From the NCBI GenBank assembly GCA_016208105.1, contig JACQYS010000019.1, positions 202,494 through 266,493 of the forward strand: 64,000 nucleotides of DNA, given 5' to 3'. Under the pieces are notes generated by a model. That model was not told where the DNA came from and ran no database searches. It saw nothing but the letters and a program-made list of their open reading frames with translations. Made by a program: the position numbers and the translations under genes. This document shows positions 36,246 to 44,442 of the stretch, piece by piece; the stretch's first letter is position 1, and each line of letters opens with the position of its first letter. Source of the stretch: Desulfovibrio sp. (GTDB taxonomy: Bacteria; Desulfobacterota; Desulfovibrionia; Desulfovibrionales; Desulfovibrionaceae).

Positions 36246-36824
36246 GTGAGGAAAGACTCGCGAAACACCATACTCGAGGCGGCTGCGCCCCTCATCCACA
36301 GCCAAGGCTTCCACAAGACCGGGCTCAAGGAAATTCTGGACGCGGCCGGAGTACCTAAAGGCTCGTTCTACTTCTACTTCAAGTCAAAGGAGGAGTTCGG
36401 GCTGGCTCTTGTGGACTATCTGGCCCAGTCCATGCGCCAACTTTCCGCGCCGATTTTGCAAGACAAAACAGTGCCTCCGCTCGAAAGGCTCTCACGCTTT
36501 TTTACCATGCTCTCCCAGAGCCTTAAAGCCGCAGGCTTCGAACGTGGTTGCCCCATCGGTAACTTGGCCCAGGAGATGAGCGATCTCTCGCCTGGGATGC
36601 GCGAACACTTGAAAAACGCAATGGCGGCTTTCTGCAAAGGGACAACGGCTGTACTCCAGGAGGCGATGGAGAGCGGCGAATTGAGCGGAAACCTCGATCC
36701 GGCTGAGGCCGCTTCATTCATATTCGACGCATGGGAAGGAGCGCTATTGCGCATGAAGGCCGAAAAGAGCTCCGCGCCTTTGGAGCGGTTCCATTCTTTT
36801 ATTTTCAATCGGTTGTTACGGTAG
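36246..36824 (+). CDS. TetR-family transcriptional repressor
   Basis: 192 residues from GTG 36246. The N-terminal helix-turn-helix (about 4-50) reads NTILEAAAPLIHSQGFHKTG then LKEILDAAGVPKGSFYFYFKSKEEF, the AcrR/NemR-like form. The C-terminal ligand domain has one Cys (about 97, ERGCPIGNLAQEMSD), similar to YcdC/NemR-type regulators that sense electrophiles, but that is only suggestive. The start is inferred from the promoter: transcription should begin at about 36245, so the mRNA would be leaderless. A matching operator lies before the next gene at 36845, so the protein probably controls itself and that gene. Confidence 0.85.
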   Translation: MRKDSRNTILEAAAPLIHSQGFHKTGLKEILDAAGVPKGSFYFYFKSKEEFGLALVDYLAQSMRQLSAPILQDKTVPPLERLSRFFTMLSQSLKAAGFERGCPIGNLAQEMSDLSPGMREHLKNAMAAFCKGTTAVLQEAMESGELSGNLDPAEAASFIFDAWEGALLRMKAEKSSAPLERFHSFIFNRLLR

Positions 36825-36844
36825 TTTTTTCTTTGCCGGCACAA

Positions 36845-36862
36845 TAGACGACCGGTCAACTA
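36845..36862 (+). promoter_or_regulatory. Second TetR operator, upstream of the carboxymuconolactone decarboxylase-like gene
   Basis: TAGACGACCGGTCAACTA matches the site at 36220-36237 in 17 of 18 positions and keeps the outer TAG/CTA and inner GACC/GGTC dyad arms. It precedes the ATG at 36880 by 18 bases and overlaps TATAAA at 36861-36866. Confidence 0.75.
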
Positions 36863-36879
36863 TAAACCAGGAGACACCT

Positions 36880-37398
36880 ATGTTCTTACTGAAGACGCAA
36901 AGCCCAGAGAAGGCCACAGGCAAAACCGCCGAGGTTTACTCCGTGTTCCCCAAGCAGATCGGCGTGCCCATCCCCCTGCAGCTTCTTTCGGCAAGTCCTG
37001 GCATCCTTGAGCGCCAGGCAGATATGATCCGCTACTTCATGGGGCACCCTCGCCTGACGCCCGGCCTCCTGGCCTCCATCCGGTATGCAGTGGCTGCCAA
37101 GACCGGGCATAGCGCATGCGAAGCCCTCAACCAGGGATTGCTCAAGCAGATGGGGATGACCGAGGATGAGATAAAGGCGCTTCACATGTCACCTTCCACC
37201 GCTCCATTGGAAGAAAGTGAAGAAAAGATGTTCGCCTTCGTGATGCGGGCCTTTAACGACCCGGCTTCGGTAACACAGGCCGATATCGAATCCCTGCGTC
37301 ATGCGGGATATACTGACGGGGACATCCTGGACGCCATGTACCACGCTTCGGGAATGTTGGCGGGATCGGTGCTGTTCAAGGCTTTCGTCAGGATGTAA
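36880..37398 (+). CDS. Carboxymuconolactone decarboxylase/AhpD-like protein
   Basis: 172 residues, all-helical alkylhydroperoxidase-D/CMD-like fold: TGHSACEALNQGLLKQMG occupies the place of the CxxC...H motif of AhpD, but only one Cys (about 80) remains. The rest (TDGDILDAMYHASGMLAGSVLFKAF) matches the second helical half. Members act in antioxidant thiol chemistry or aromatic ring decarboxylation; a single Cys makes AhpD chemistry uncertain. It has CAGGAG before ATG 36880, and a TetR operator that matches the one at the upstream repressor gene, so it is the likely target of that repressor. Confidence 0.8.
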   Translation: MFLLKTQSPEKATGKTAEVYSVFPKQIGVPIPLQLLSASPGILERQADMIRYFMGHPRLTPGLLASIRYAVAAKTGHSACEALNQGLLKQMGMTEDEIKALHMSPSTAPLEESEEKMFAFVMRAFNDPASVTQADIESLRHAGYTDGDILDAMYHASGMLAGSVLFKAFVRM

Positions 37399-37407
37399 CA
37401 ATAATAA

Positions 37408-37439
37408 GAGCCGGGGTCCCGGTAAAGCGGCCCCGGCTC
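37408..37439 (-). terminator. Hairpin terminator between convergent genes
   Basis: Stem GAGCCGGGG/CCCCGGCTC (37408-37416 and 37431-37439). On the minus strand it is followed by TTATTATTG, so it suits the geranylgeranyl-reductase-like gene that ends at 37521; it may act both ways. Confidence 0.65.
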
Positions 37440-37520
37440 AATCCGAAATAAAGAGCGTTTCTTTGCGTTCCGCGGGGTAATCGCACCGGACACCCAAGGT
37501 ACGCTGCCGCGCGCTCGCAA

Positions 37521-38684
37521 TCAGTTGAGCTTGCGCAGCAGCCTGAAAGAGCGCATGCCGTGCACCATCTCCTGCAGCCTGGTCCCGCCGCCACCGAGAA
37601 AGGCTTTCACCGGCAAGACCATTCCGGTGCGCACAAAACAGTAGAGCACGTTACGCAAGCGCTTTGCCCATGTGAGCTCCGGAAAAATCTCCTGTTTTAG
37701 CACCAACTCATAGGCCAGGGTCGGGTCGCCCCCTTGCTTGAGGGTTCCCAGGCAGGCATCGGCCGCCATCTCCCCCGTGCGCAGAGCGTAGTGGATACCT
37801 TCCCCGAAAAACGGTTCCACCAATCCTCCGGCATCCCCAACCAGCAGGGTTCGGCCTGAAAATGGGCGCTCAAGCCAGTTGCCGTAGGGAAGGGGGTGGC
37901 CTTTCACAGCCAGGCCGTGGTCTTCAGGCAAGCCGAGAAACCTCAAAAAATCCGACAGACAGTTGCGGATCATGCCGCTTGGTTTGTTTCTGTAGAGCCC
38001 GCAGATGCCCACGATGACCCGGTCCCGGTGGGGGAACGTCCAGCAGTAGCCCGCGTCGATGAAACCCGAATAGATGGTGGGGAAGTCGGCCAGCACGTCT
38101 TCGTGCAATCCCAACCGTGCAGCCAGCCAGTCTCGGGGAAGATAGATCTCCAAACCCATGCCCTGTTCCTGCCGCCATTTGTCCTGGTCGACTCGGCAGT
38201 GGGCTCGCACAACGCTCAACGCTCCGTCCGCTCCGATCAGAAATTGCCCGCGATATTCTCTTCCTAGCGAGGAGCGTACCACCGCGTTCACCGGATCGGC
38301 CCAGACCACGGCCTCGCCCTGGTGGACCCGCGCCCCGGCCTTCTCAGCGCGGTCCAGGCACCAGGCATCGAAAACCCTGCGCTCCACGAAATGAAAAGGA
38401 TACACCAGCTCGCCCTCGGAAAGCGACGTCTGGCGATGGCGGATACGGTAATAAGAGCTCTTGTGGTTGATGATACCCAAAGACAGCAGATTCTCGGCGG
38501 ACTCCCCGAACACCCGCCCGAGGGTGCGCACCGTCTTCCAGGTGAGAAGACCCGCGCAGAGTTTGTCCCGAGGAAATGTGGCCTTGTCCAGCACCAGCAC
38601 CTTGGCCCCGGCCCCGGCCAGAACTGTGGCCGCTGCGGCCCCGGCAGGGCCTGCGCCCGCAATGAGTACGTCGTAGCCTGTCAT
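37521..38684 (-). CDS. Geranylgeranyl reductase-family FAD-dependent oxidoreductase
   Basis: 387 residues. The Rossmann FAD motif is at the N-terminus (VLIAGAGPAGAAAATVLAGAG), with the group-typical DKLCAGLLTWKT near residue 45 and the second FAD motif TLLVGDAGGLVEPFFGEGIHYAL (about 285-307). These enzymes reduce isoprenoid double bonds (geranylgeranyl groups, archaeal-type lipids, menaquinone side chains). In this non-photosynthetic context a menaquinone or lipid substrate is likeliest. ATG 38684 lies behind a G-rich site; longer openings would overlap the divergent HAD gene. The two starts are 52 bases apart. Confidence 0.86.
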   Translation of the reverse strand: MTGYDVLIAGAGPAGAAAATVLAGAGAKVLVLDKATFPRDKLCAGLLTWKTVRTLGRVFGESAENLLSLGIINHKSSYYRIRHRQTSLSEGELVYPFHFVERRVFDAWCLDRAEKAGARVHQGEAVVWADPVNAVVRSSLGREYRGQFLIGADGALSVVRAHCRVDQDKWRQEQGMGLEIYLPRDWLAARLGLHEDVLADFPTIYSGFIDAGYCWTFPHRDRVIVGICGLYRNKPSGMIRNCLSDFLRFLGLPEDHGLAVKGHPLPYGNWLERPFSGRTLLVGDAGGLVEPFFGEGIHYALRTGEMAADACLGTLKQGGDPTLAYELVLKQEIFPELTWAKRLRNVLYCFVRTGMVLPVKAFLGGGGTRLQEMVHGMRSFRLLRKLN

Positions 38685-38735
38685 CTTGCCCCCAGAGGGT
38701 CCACCTGATACCCGGTTGAGGGCTTGGAGGCAACG

Positions 38736-39401
38736 ATGCACAATGGCAAGCGCCTGCGCGCGGTCGTGTTCGACTTCGACGGCACCCTGGCCCGCCCGGC
38801 CCTGGATTTCCCCCTGATGAAGCGCCGAATCGCCGCGCTGGCCCAGGAATACCTGAACACACCCGAGCCTGGCCAGACTCCCGCCCTGGAGTGGATAGAG
38901 GCACTGGCAAAGAACTTGGACGCAGACCAAGCTCGATCCTTCCGGGACCGGTCCCACGCCTTGATACAGGACATGGAGGAGGAAGCCGCCTCGCGCACAA
39001 GCCTTTTCGAGTTCGTCCGTCCGGCGCTCAGGCGCCTGAGCAGCCGGGGCATCGCCCCGGCGGTGATCACCCGGAACAACCGTCAGGCCGTGGCCACCGT
39101 TTTCCCGGACGCAAAAGACTACCTGTCAGCGCTTCTTACCCGCGAGGATGTCGGCGCCGTGAAACCAGACCCGACCCACCTGCTGGCCGCGCTGCAGGCT
39201 GTGGGAGTTGGTCCGTCCGAGGCACTCATGGTGGGCGACCACCCCTCGGATGTGCTCACGGCCAGACGGGCCGGAACGTTCGCCGGAGCCGTGGCCAGCG
39301 GAGGAACCCCGATGGAGGAGCTCCTGCGTGACGGGCCGGATTTCTTCGCGCCAGACGTGGGCGAGTTGCTGCGTAGCCTGGAAAAAGCAGGATGGGTCTA
39401 A
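38736..39401 (+). CDS. HAD-superfamily phosphatase (phosphoglycolate phosphatase-like)
   Basis: 221 residues. Motif I is VVFDFDGTLARP (nucleophile Asp near 14), motif II includes VITRNN, motif III Lys is in GAVKPDPTH, and motif IV is VGDHPSDV. A helical cap (about 22-85) is of the Gph type. It dephosphorylates a small phosphorylated metabolite; substrate not determined. ATG 38736 is preceded by TTGGAGG. The start is divergent from the FAD oxidoreductase and the two could share control. A hairpin repeat follows 12 bases past the stop. Confidence 0.88.
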   Translation: MHNGKRLRAVVFDFDGTLARPALDFPLMKRRIAALAQEYLNTPEPGQTPALEWIEALAKNLDADQARSFRDRSHALIQDMEEEAASRTSLFEFVRPALRRLSSRGIAPAVITRNNRQAVATVFPDAKDYLSALLTREDVGAVKPDPTHLLAALQAVGVGPSEALMVGDHPSDVLTARRAGTFAGAVASGGTPMEELLRDGPDFFAPDVGELLRSLEKAGWV

Positions 39402-39412
39402 GATAATAAGAC

Positions 39413-39453
39413 GCCTCCGGCGGCCAAAGGGACCAGTCCCTTTGGAATCCCAT
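39413..39453 (+). repeat. Dispersed hairpin repeat 3' of the HAD gene
   Basis: GCCTCCGGCGGCC, then AAAGGGAC-CA-GTCCCTTT and GGAATCCCAT. It begins 12 bases after the HAD stop, with the signature nearest the gene, and is followed by TATGGCTTCGCGG. The central hairpin matches that at 51618 exactly. Confidence 0.85.
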
Positions 39454-39513
39454 ATGGCTTCGCGGTGATCAATGCGGACACGGCCTGAACCGAAACCCCG
39501 GCAGGATAAACGT

Positions 39514-39891
39514 TTAGATCTCCTTGAACTCCAGCTGTCTGCACAAGGTCTTGTGCACCGGGCAGGCCTTGACCGCGCGCTTCAGTTTCTCGATGTTTTC
39601 CGGACTAAGAGCCCCCTGGTATTCCACCGAATACTCGAACACTGCCTTGGCCGGGTCTTGCCGGTCGAGATTCACTTGGACTCTCACCCCTTCCAAAGCG
39701 AGCCCATGTTTTTTCGCGTACATACGCGAAATGATGACGATGCAGTTGCCCAGCGCCGCTTCCAAGAGATCGTGGGGTTTGAAGCCTTCGCCCGAGCCCC
39801 CATGCTCCGGGGTGGTATCGGAAACCGCAAAGTTCTCTCCGTCGCTGAATCGGACCTGGAAATCCTTCTCCAGGCTTTCGCAGACAATCAT
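39514..39891 (-). CDS. OsmC-family peroxidase
   Basis: 125 residues, the short OsmC/YhfA form. The two family Cys are visible: the first in LEAALGNCIVIISRMYAKK (about 50) and the second in ACPVHKTLCRQL (about 109). OsmC proteins reduce organic hydroperoxides via these thiols. GGAGG precedes ATG 39891. It lies 30 bases after a methyltransferase gene on the same strand, and the two are probably co-transcribed. A hairpin repeat on the far side belongs to the HAD gene. Confidence 0.9.
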   Translation of the reverse strand: MIVCESLEKDFQVRFSDGENFAVSDTTPEHGGSGEGFKPHDLLEAALGNCIVIISRMYAKKHGLALEGVRVQVNLDRQDPAKAVFEYSVEYQGALSPENIEKLKRAVKACPVHKTLCRQLEFKEI

Positions 39892-39921
39892 GATTCCTCC
39901 ACGTTCACTGTATTGAGTCCC

Positions 39922-40548
39922 TTAAACTGGCCGGCGAATAAGCGCCAAACCAGCGATCCCCAGCAGACACCGCCGGATTTCGTACGGAACGATCCCAAGC
40001 TTTGATAGAAAAGCTTCCAGACCGCCACCGGCCATGAATTCGCGGTAATGAGCGTAATGCTCCCGCCCGGCCAGACGCTCAACTGCCTTTATACCAAAGC
40101 CCGCAAACACCTGACCGGATGTTTTCGGACAAAGGTAGTCCACCACTGCGATCAGCCCGCCAGGGGCTGTGACCCTGATTATTTCGAAAACTATGGCCGG
40201 GCGCGCCTCTGGCGGCTTCTCGTGCAGGGCCATGGAAATGGATGTGAACCGGAACGTTCCGTCCGTGAAGGGTAGCCGCCCGGCATCTCCTTGAACCAGC
40301 CTGAGAAATCCGGACTGAGAGGCGCGGGCCAGCATGGAAGGAGAAAGATCAAGCCCAGTGGAGGGGATTCCTGCCCGGGCCAGGAACAGGCATTGCCTCC
40401 CTGTTCCGCAGCACACATCCAGCGCGCTGTCCGCGCCCGCAGCCACCGCAATGTTTGCCAGCTCCCGGCGCAAGGGATCGAGGGCCCATGCGGTGGCAGG
40501 ATCGTAAAGCCGCGCCACCGAGGAATACTCGTCTGTGAGGAGGTGCAT
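39922..40548 (-). CDS. Class I SAM-dependent methyltransferase
   Basis: 208 residues. Motif I reads ALDVCCGTGRQCLFLARAG, and GLDLSPSMLARA, FRFTSISMALHE and VTAPGGLIAVVDYL follow. It belongs to the Methyltransf_11/25 group; the CC pair in motif I replaces the usual GC. Substrate not predictable; small quinone- or arsenic-type molecules are common for such genes. The start ATG 40548 is followed downstream by osmC in the same orientation. There is no evident promoter consensus in the 70 bases before it. Confidence 0.82.
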   Translation of the reverse strand: MHLLTDEYSSVARLYDPATAWALDPLRRELANIAVAAGADSALDVCCGTGRQCLFLARAGIPSTGLDLSPSMLARASQSGFLRLVQGDAGRLPFTDGTFRFTSISMALHEKPPEARPAIVFEIIRVTAPGGLIAVVDYLCPKTSGQVFAGFGIKAVERLAGREHYAHYREFMAGGGLEAFLSKLGIVPYEIRRCLLGIAGLALIRRPV

Positions 40549-40622
40549 GCCTCATGCTCGCCGGTCAGTGGGAGACTAGGCCCGCCAAGGGAAAAACAGA
40601 CGGCCCGTATCCCGTGTCAGGC

Positions 40623-42125
40623 TCATCTCCCACGCCCGTAGAGCGTTGCCAGGGCTTCAAGCCTCGTGGCCAGCACGTCGTTCAGTCCCTCTTCCCCGCA
40701 CCGCCAAGTCCAGTTGCCCTTGGCCTTGGAGGGCATGTTCATGCGGGCCTCCTGGCCCAGTCCGAGCAGGTCCTGCATGGGCACGATGGCCAGTTTGGAC
40801 ACGCTCATGTAGGCCAGACGCACCATGGCCCAGGGCACGTCTTCCCGGGGCATCTCGCGGCCGATGTAGTCGAAGAAGATCTTCCTGTCCGCCTCGCTCG
40901 CGTCGTTTTTGAACCAACCCAGGGTGGTGTTGTTGTCGTGGGTGCCGGTATACGCCACGCTGTTCTCCACGTGGTGGTGCGGCGCGTCGCGATTTTCACC
41001 CACACCGTGCCCGAAAGCGAACTGCAGGACCTTCATCCCCGGAAAGCCGAAGCCGTCGCGTAGCTCGCGCACGTCCGGGGTGATAACTCCAAGGTCTTCA
41101 GCCAATATTGGCAGCACAGGGAAATGCCTGAGCATGGCCTTGAAAAAGGCCGGCCCGGGCGCATCCACCCAGGAACCATTTTCCGCGGTTTCTTCCTCTG
41201 CCGGAATCTCCCAATACCCGGCGAACCCCCGGAAGTGGTCCAACCGGACCAGATCGTAGAGCTTGAAATTGTGGGCAAGGCGCTTGATCCACCAGGAGAA
41301 TCCCTCGGTCTTGTGAGCCGCCCAGTCGTAGACAGGGTTTCCCCAGCGCTGTCCGGTCTTGCTGAAGTAGTCCGGCGGCACTCCGGCCACGAAGAGAGGC
41401 TCCTTGTCCGGCCCGAGCTTGAAAAGTCCCGGATTGGACCACACGTCGGCGCTGTCCTGGGTGACGTAGATGGGTGCGTCACCGATGATCAGGATGTCGA
41501 GTTTTGAGGCGTATTCCTTGAGCCTGGACCACTGCTCGCTGAACAGGAACTGGACGAAGGCTTCCTTTACTACCTTGGCGGACAGCGCTTCGGCTCGTTC
41601 GGCCAAAGCGGCGGGGTCGCGGTCGCGCAGCTCACGAGGCCAGCGCGTCCAGGAAAGCCCGCCCAGGGAATGCTTGATGGCCTTGAACAGGCAGTAATCG
41701 TCAAGCCAGTGGGCGTTCTCTGTCCTGAAAATGGTGAAGGGGCAGTGCTGCTCAAGCGATGCTCCGTGCTTGGCGAATGCCGCATCCAGAAGCCGGTTCT
41801 TGAAGGAGGCCGCTTCCGGATAGGCCGCCCGGGAGGGGTCCAGATCTGGCAGAACGCCCAAATCTTGAGAAGTGATCCACCCGTCCTCGGCCATGAGTTC
41901 GGGGCTTATGAGCAGCGGGTTCCCGGCGAAAGCCGAGTCTGACGAATAGGGCGAGTCTCCGATGAAGCTGGAGGTCGGTGTGAGCGGCAGAATCTGCCAG
42001 CAGGACTGCCCGGCCCGAGCCAGAAAATCCAAAAAGACCCGAGCCCCGGGGCCCATGTCGCCCAGGCCGTAGGGTGACGGCAGGCTCGTGATATGGAGAA
42101 GAACTCCCGCGCCTCGTTTGTGCAT
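40623..42125 (-). CDS. malQ: 4-alpha-glucanotransferase (amylomaltase)
   Basis: 500 residues, GH77. RGAGVLLHITSLPSPYGLGDMG is the family N-terminus. Catalytic residues are the nucleophile Asp in RLDHFRGF, acid/base Glu in ILAEDLGVITPDV, and transition-state Asp in GTHDNNT. It transfers maltodextrin segments between glucans and works with branching enzyme and phosphorylase in glycogen turnover; glgB lies 3.3 kb away on the same strand. The start was moved from an upstream TTG to ATG 42125, behind CAGGAGACG. It is adjacent to, but 15 bases from, the ferritin-like-GGDEF gene. Confidence 0.95.
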   Translation of the reverse strand: MHKRGAGVLLHITSLPSPYGLGDMGPGARVFLDFLARAGQSCWQILPLTPTSSFIGDSPYSSDSAFAGNPLLISPELMAEDGWITSQDLGVLPDLDPSRAAYPEAASFKNRLLDAAFAKHGASLEQHCPFTIFRTENAHWLDDYCLFKAIKHSLGGLSWTRWPRELRDRDPAALAERAEALSAKVVKEAFVQFLFSEQWSRLKEYASKLDILIIGDAPIYVTQDSADVWSNPGLFKLGPDKEPLFVAGVPPDYFSKTGQRWGNPVYDWAAHKTEGFSWWIKRLAHNFKLYDLVRLDHFRGFAGYWEIPAEEETAENGSWVDAPGPAFFKAMLRHFPVLPILAEDLGVITPDVRELRDGFGFPGMKVLQFAFGHGVGENRDAPHHHVENSVAYTGTHDNNTTLGWFKNDASEADRKIFFDYIGREMPREDVPWAMVRLAYMSVSKLAIVPMQDLLGLGQEARMNMPSKAKGNWTWRCGEEGLNDVLATRLEALATLYGRGR

Positions 42126-42140
42126 CAAGCGTCTCCTGAC

Positions 42141-43190
42141 TTAATCCGATGGGTTGGAGCACTCCAGGAATACCCGGTTGCGACCTTCCCGCTTGGCGGA
42201 ATACAGACACTTGTCCGCCATGGTGATGAGACGCTCCATTTCCCCTGAGGAGCGGACCCGTTCGAGATACGCAGCACCTACGCTCACCGTTACGCCTATT
42301 CCGTGGTGGAGTGTTTTCTCAACCGCATCCCGGACCTTCTCCGCAACAACGTTCATATAGGCCCGTTCACACCCGGGCAGATAGACGATGAACTCCTCCC
42401 CGCCATACCTGCCCACCACGTCCGATCGACGAAGCACGCGACGCAGTGATCCTGCCACCGAAGCCAGCACCTTGTCACCCGTTTGGTGGCCATGGAGGTC
42501 GTTGACGTCCTTAAACCGGTCCACATCGATCATGAGAAGCCCGGCAGGCTGAACGTTTCGGACATTCAGAAACACCAGCGGCTCGATGACCCTGAAAAAA
42601 CCCCTCCGGTTTAAAATACCAGTGAGCGGGTCCGTGTGCACCTGGACCACAAACAAGCGGGTCTCTTCCCAAATGCGAGCAAGAAGCTCCCCGATGAGTT
42701 CCATTTCCGGTGTAAGACGCCCGAAACGCTTGAGACCGTCCACAAAATGCTGAATATGGTCCTCATATTGGGTGTCGGGGCTGGTCATGGGCATGGGCAG
42801 GTTGGAGTCGTCGGCAAAGCGGAAGAGCGTTTCGAAGGCCGGGTGCATGAGTGCCGATTCAAGCCGGTAACAGAGCACAAAGGCCCTGTTCACGTCGTCA
42901 CACCCCTGACAGAGAAACACCAGGCGTTCGACCTCGGCTCGCCCATGGGCCAGGCCTTGAAGCATTTTTTCGGGGTTCTCGAAAACCTGAGGCAAATGTC
43001 CATCCAGGGCGAAGGCTTTGAGTGCCTCCCAGAAGAGGACATGCTCCCTTTCTTCGTCGGCCATACTCCGCCAGAAAGCGGCCAGGTCTGGGTCTTTGAA
43101 TGTGATTGAAAATTGTGAGTACACTTCCGATGCCTGACGGTCCATCGCAAGGCATGAATCGATGATGTCGATCAGAAGAATGTCTGTCAT
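42141..43190 (-). CDS. Ferritin-like domain-GGDEF diguanylate cyclase
   Basis: 349 residues. Residues about 8-165 are four amphipathic helices like rubrerythrin: Glu22 (SEVYSQF), ExxH at 47-50 (EEREHVLFW), Glu111 (YRLESAL), and Glu143/His145/His148 (YEDHIQHF). These could hold a diiron site, although the last set is not a perfect ExxH. Residues about 190-340 are a GGDEF domain with active-site GGEEF and an I-site RRSD five residues before it. A cytoplasmic iron-, oxygen- or peroxide-responsive c-di-GMP synthase is inferred. ATG 43190 has AAAGGTG upstream. It lies 15 bases before malQ on the same strand. Confidence 0.83.
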   Translation of the reverse strand: MTDILLIDIIDSCLAMDRQASEVYSQFSITFKDPDLAAFWRSMADEEREHVLFWEALKAFALDGHLPQVFENPEKMLQGLAHGRAEVERLVFLCQGCDDVNRAFVLCYRLESALMHPAFETLFRFADDSNLPMPMTSPDTQYEDHIQHFVDGLKRFGRLTPEMELIGELLARIWEETRLFVVQVHTDPLTGILNRRGFFRVIEPLVFLNVRNVQPAGLLMIDVDRFKDVNDLHGHQTGDKVLASVAGSLRRVLRRSDVVGRYGGEEFIVYLPGCERAYMNVVAEKVRDAVEKTLHHGIGVTVSVGAAYLERVRSSGEMERLITMADKCLYSAKREGRNRVFLECSNPSD

Positions 43191-43243
43191 ACACACCTTT
43201 TTGGTAGGAATTACCAAGTAAGATGCATCAGCAATCAGTCCTG

Positions 43244-44179
43244 TCAACCGGCGTTTTCGGAAAAACCGTCAACCACCTGGGCGATCCGCCCTTTGAAGGT
43301 TTCAATGAGCTTCAGGCTGTTTCTCAAAATAGCGGTTCGACTGCGCTCGGCCTTGTCTTTACGAGCCATGGCCTGTTCAATGGCCTCGCCAGCCAACCCT
43401 ATCTGACGCTCAAGGCATAGCTCGGCTCGATCCGCATCCACTTGACCTGAAGCCACCAGGTACACCAAAGCCGGGACGAATGGCAGATCCAGACTTCCGT
43501 TGCCCTTAATGGCCAGGAGGATCTCAGAAAGGCTTGGCAGGGGAGTGAAATTCGCCGAGGCCATGCCGTAATAGGGCACAAACTGTGAATCGCGAGCAAT
43601 GGTCTCCTGTCTGGCCTGGAGCAACTCCCGGTGCTTTTCGCTTACAAGCTTACCGTCGCTCCACAGAGGGGGAGCGGCTTCGGAAAAATCGCAGGCCAGC
43701 CGTTGGCTCAAGGCGCTCAGGGGCACATTCTGGAGCATCTCAGGAAACTTGGGGTCCAGGGGGAACGCCCGGCAGACCTGGGGACGGCGCTCATACATGC
43801 CGCAGGTATTGTTTTTGAGAAGTGCCGGACACTTGGTTGCGCCCGCCTCAAAGTTCCCAAGACTGCAAGCAGTTACTGACAAAAAAGTGATCACCCTCTC
43901 CCCAGTGGATTTGATCCGCCCAACCTGGAAGACCGTGTCGCGGCTCAGATCCGTGGCCAGTTTGTCCTTGCGGTATGCCAGGGCAGTGAGCAGGTCGTCA
44001 TGGGAGATGGGGTAGTCCGGACGGTTCTTTTTAAAGTCGCCCAGATTCCACGTTTCCATGGAGAACACCAAGGCCAGAAGGAATTCCTGGTCGTAGTCCA
44101 GAGCCTCGGCCAGACCCAGCGGGATGCTGGCCCGGCAACACGATCCGCAGCGAGTACACTCGAAGTGCTTGGTTTCCAT
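43244..44179 (-). CDS. YkgJ-family cysteine cluster protein
   Basis: 311 residues. The N-terminal CTRCGSCC cluster (about 8-15) and later Cys in TACSLGNFEAGATKCPALLKN and CGMYERRPQVCRAFP define a YkgJ/Fe-S or zinc cluster protein. The fold is thought to bind a metal or iron-sulfur centre; function in the cell is unknown. The C-terminal 120 residues are helical and poorly conserved. Start at ATG 44179 removes an unlikely Arg-rich extension. It lies 54 bases upstream of the GGDEF gene and 240 bases after the DUF429 gene. Confidence 0.82.
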   Translation of the reverse strand: METKHFECTRCGSCCRASIPLGLAEALDYDQEFLLALVFSMETWNLGDFKKNRPDYPISHDDLLTALAYRKDKLATDLSRDTVFQVGRIKSTGERVITFLSVTACSLGNFEAGATKCPALLKNNTCGMYERRPQVCRAFPLDPKFPEMLQNVPLSALSQRLACDFSEAAPPLWSDGKLVSEKHRELLQARQETIARDSQFVPYYGMASANFTPLPSLSEILLAIKGNGSLDLPFVPALVYLVASGQVDADRAELCLERQIGLAGEAIEQAMARKDKAERSRTAILRNSLKLIETFKGRIAQVVDGFSENAG

Positions 44180-44268
44180 GTCCCGAAGGTGCCTTTTTTT
44201 GAGGATTGATCTCTCGATGGGCCAAACTGCTATTCTGGACACAGCTGGACGCAGCGTCAACCAAAAGA

Positions 44269-44371
44269 GCCTCCGCGGCCAGGGGGAAAGCCTACCCCCA
44301 GGATCATTACAGCTCCAACGCCTCTACCGGAGGCAAGAATCCGTAAGCCTCTGGACCCGACAATTTGCTTC
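44269..44371 (+). repeat. Degenerate composite copy of the dispersed repeat
   Basis: Starts with GCCTCCGCGGCC (44269-44280), then AGGGGGAAAG...CCCCC, a small hairpin GCCTC-TAC-CGGAGGC (44320-44334), and CTCTGGACCCGACAATTTGCTTCGCG (44349 on; shown in part). The GGACCC and TTTGCTTCGCG blocks recur near the copies at 17429, 39453 and 51657. It fills most of the 240-base gap between two genes. Confidence 0.55.
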
Positions 44372-44403
44372 GCGGATCGCCAAGCCGCCACACAGAGCAA
44401 AAA

Positions 44404-44442
44404 GGGAGTCCAGAGGGCACTAGCCCTTTGGCCGCCGGAGGC
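44404..44442 (-). repeat. Dispersed hairpin repeat overlapping the DUF429 stop codon
   Basis: Minus-strand reading: GCCTCCGGCGGCCAAAGGG, loop containing CTAG, then CCCTCTGGACTCCC. The TAG stop of the minus-strand gene (44420-44422) is in the hairpin loop, so the repeat encodes the last residues LRRPKG. Confidence 0.75.

Noticed and set aside
44269-44371. Small gene between YkgJ and DUF429 genes
   Set aside because: The region is explained by a degenerate composite repeat; no frame has a ribosome site.
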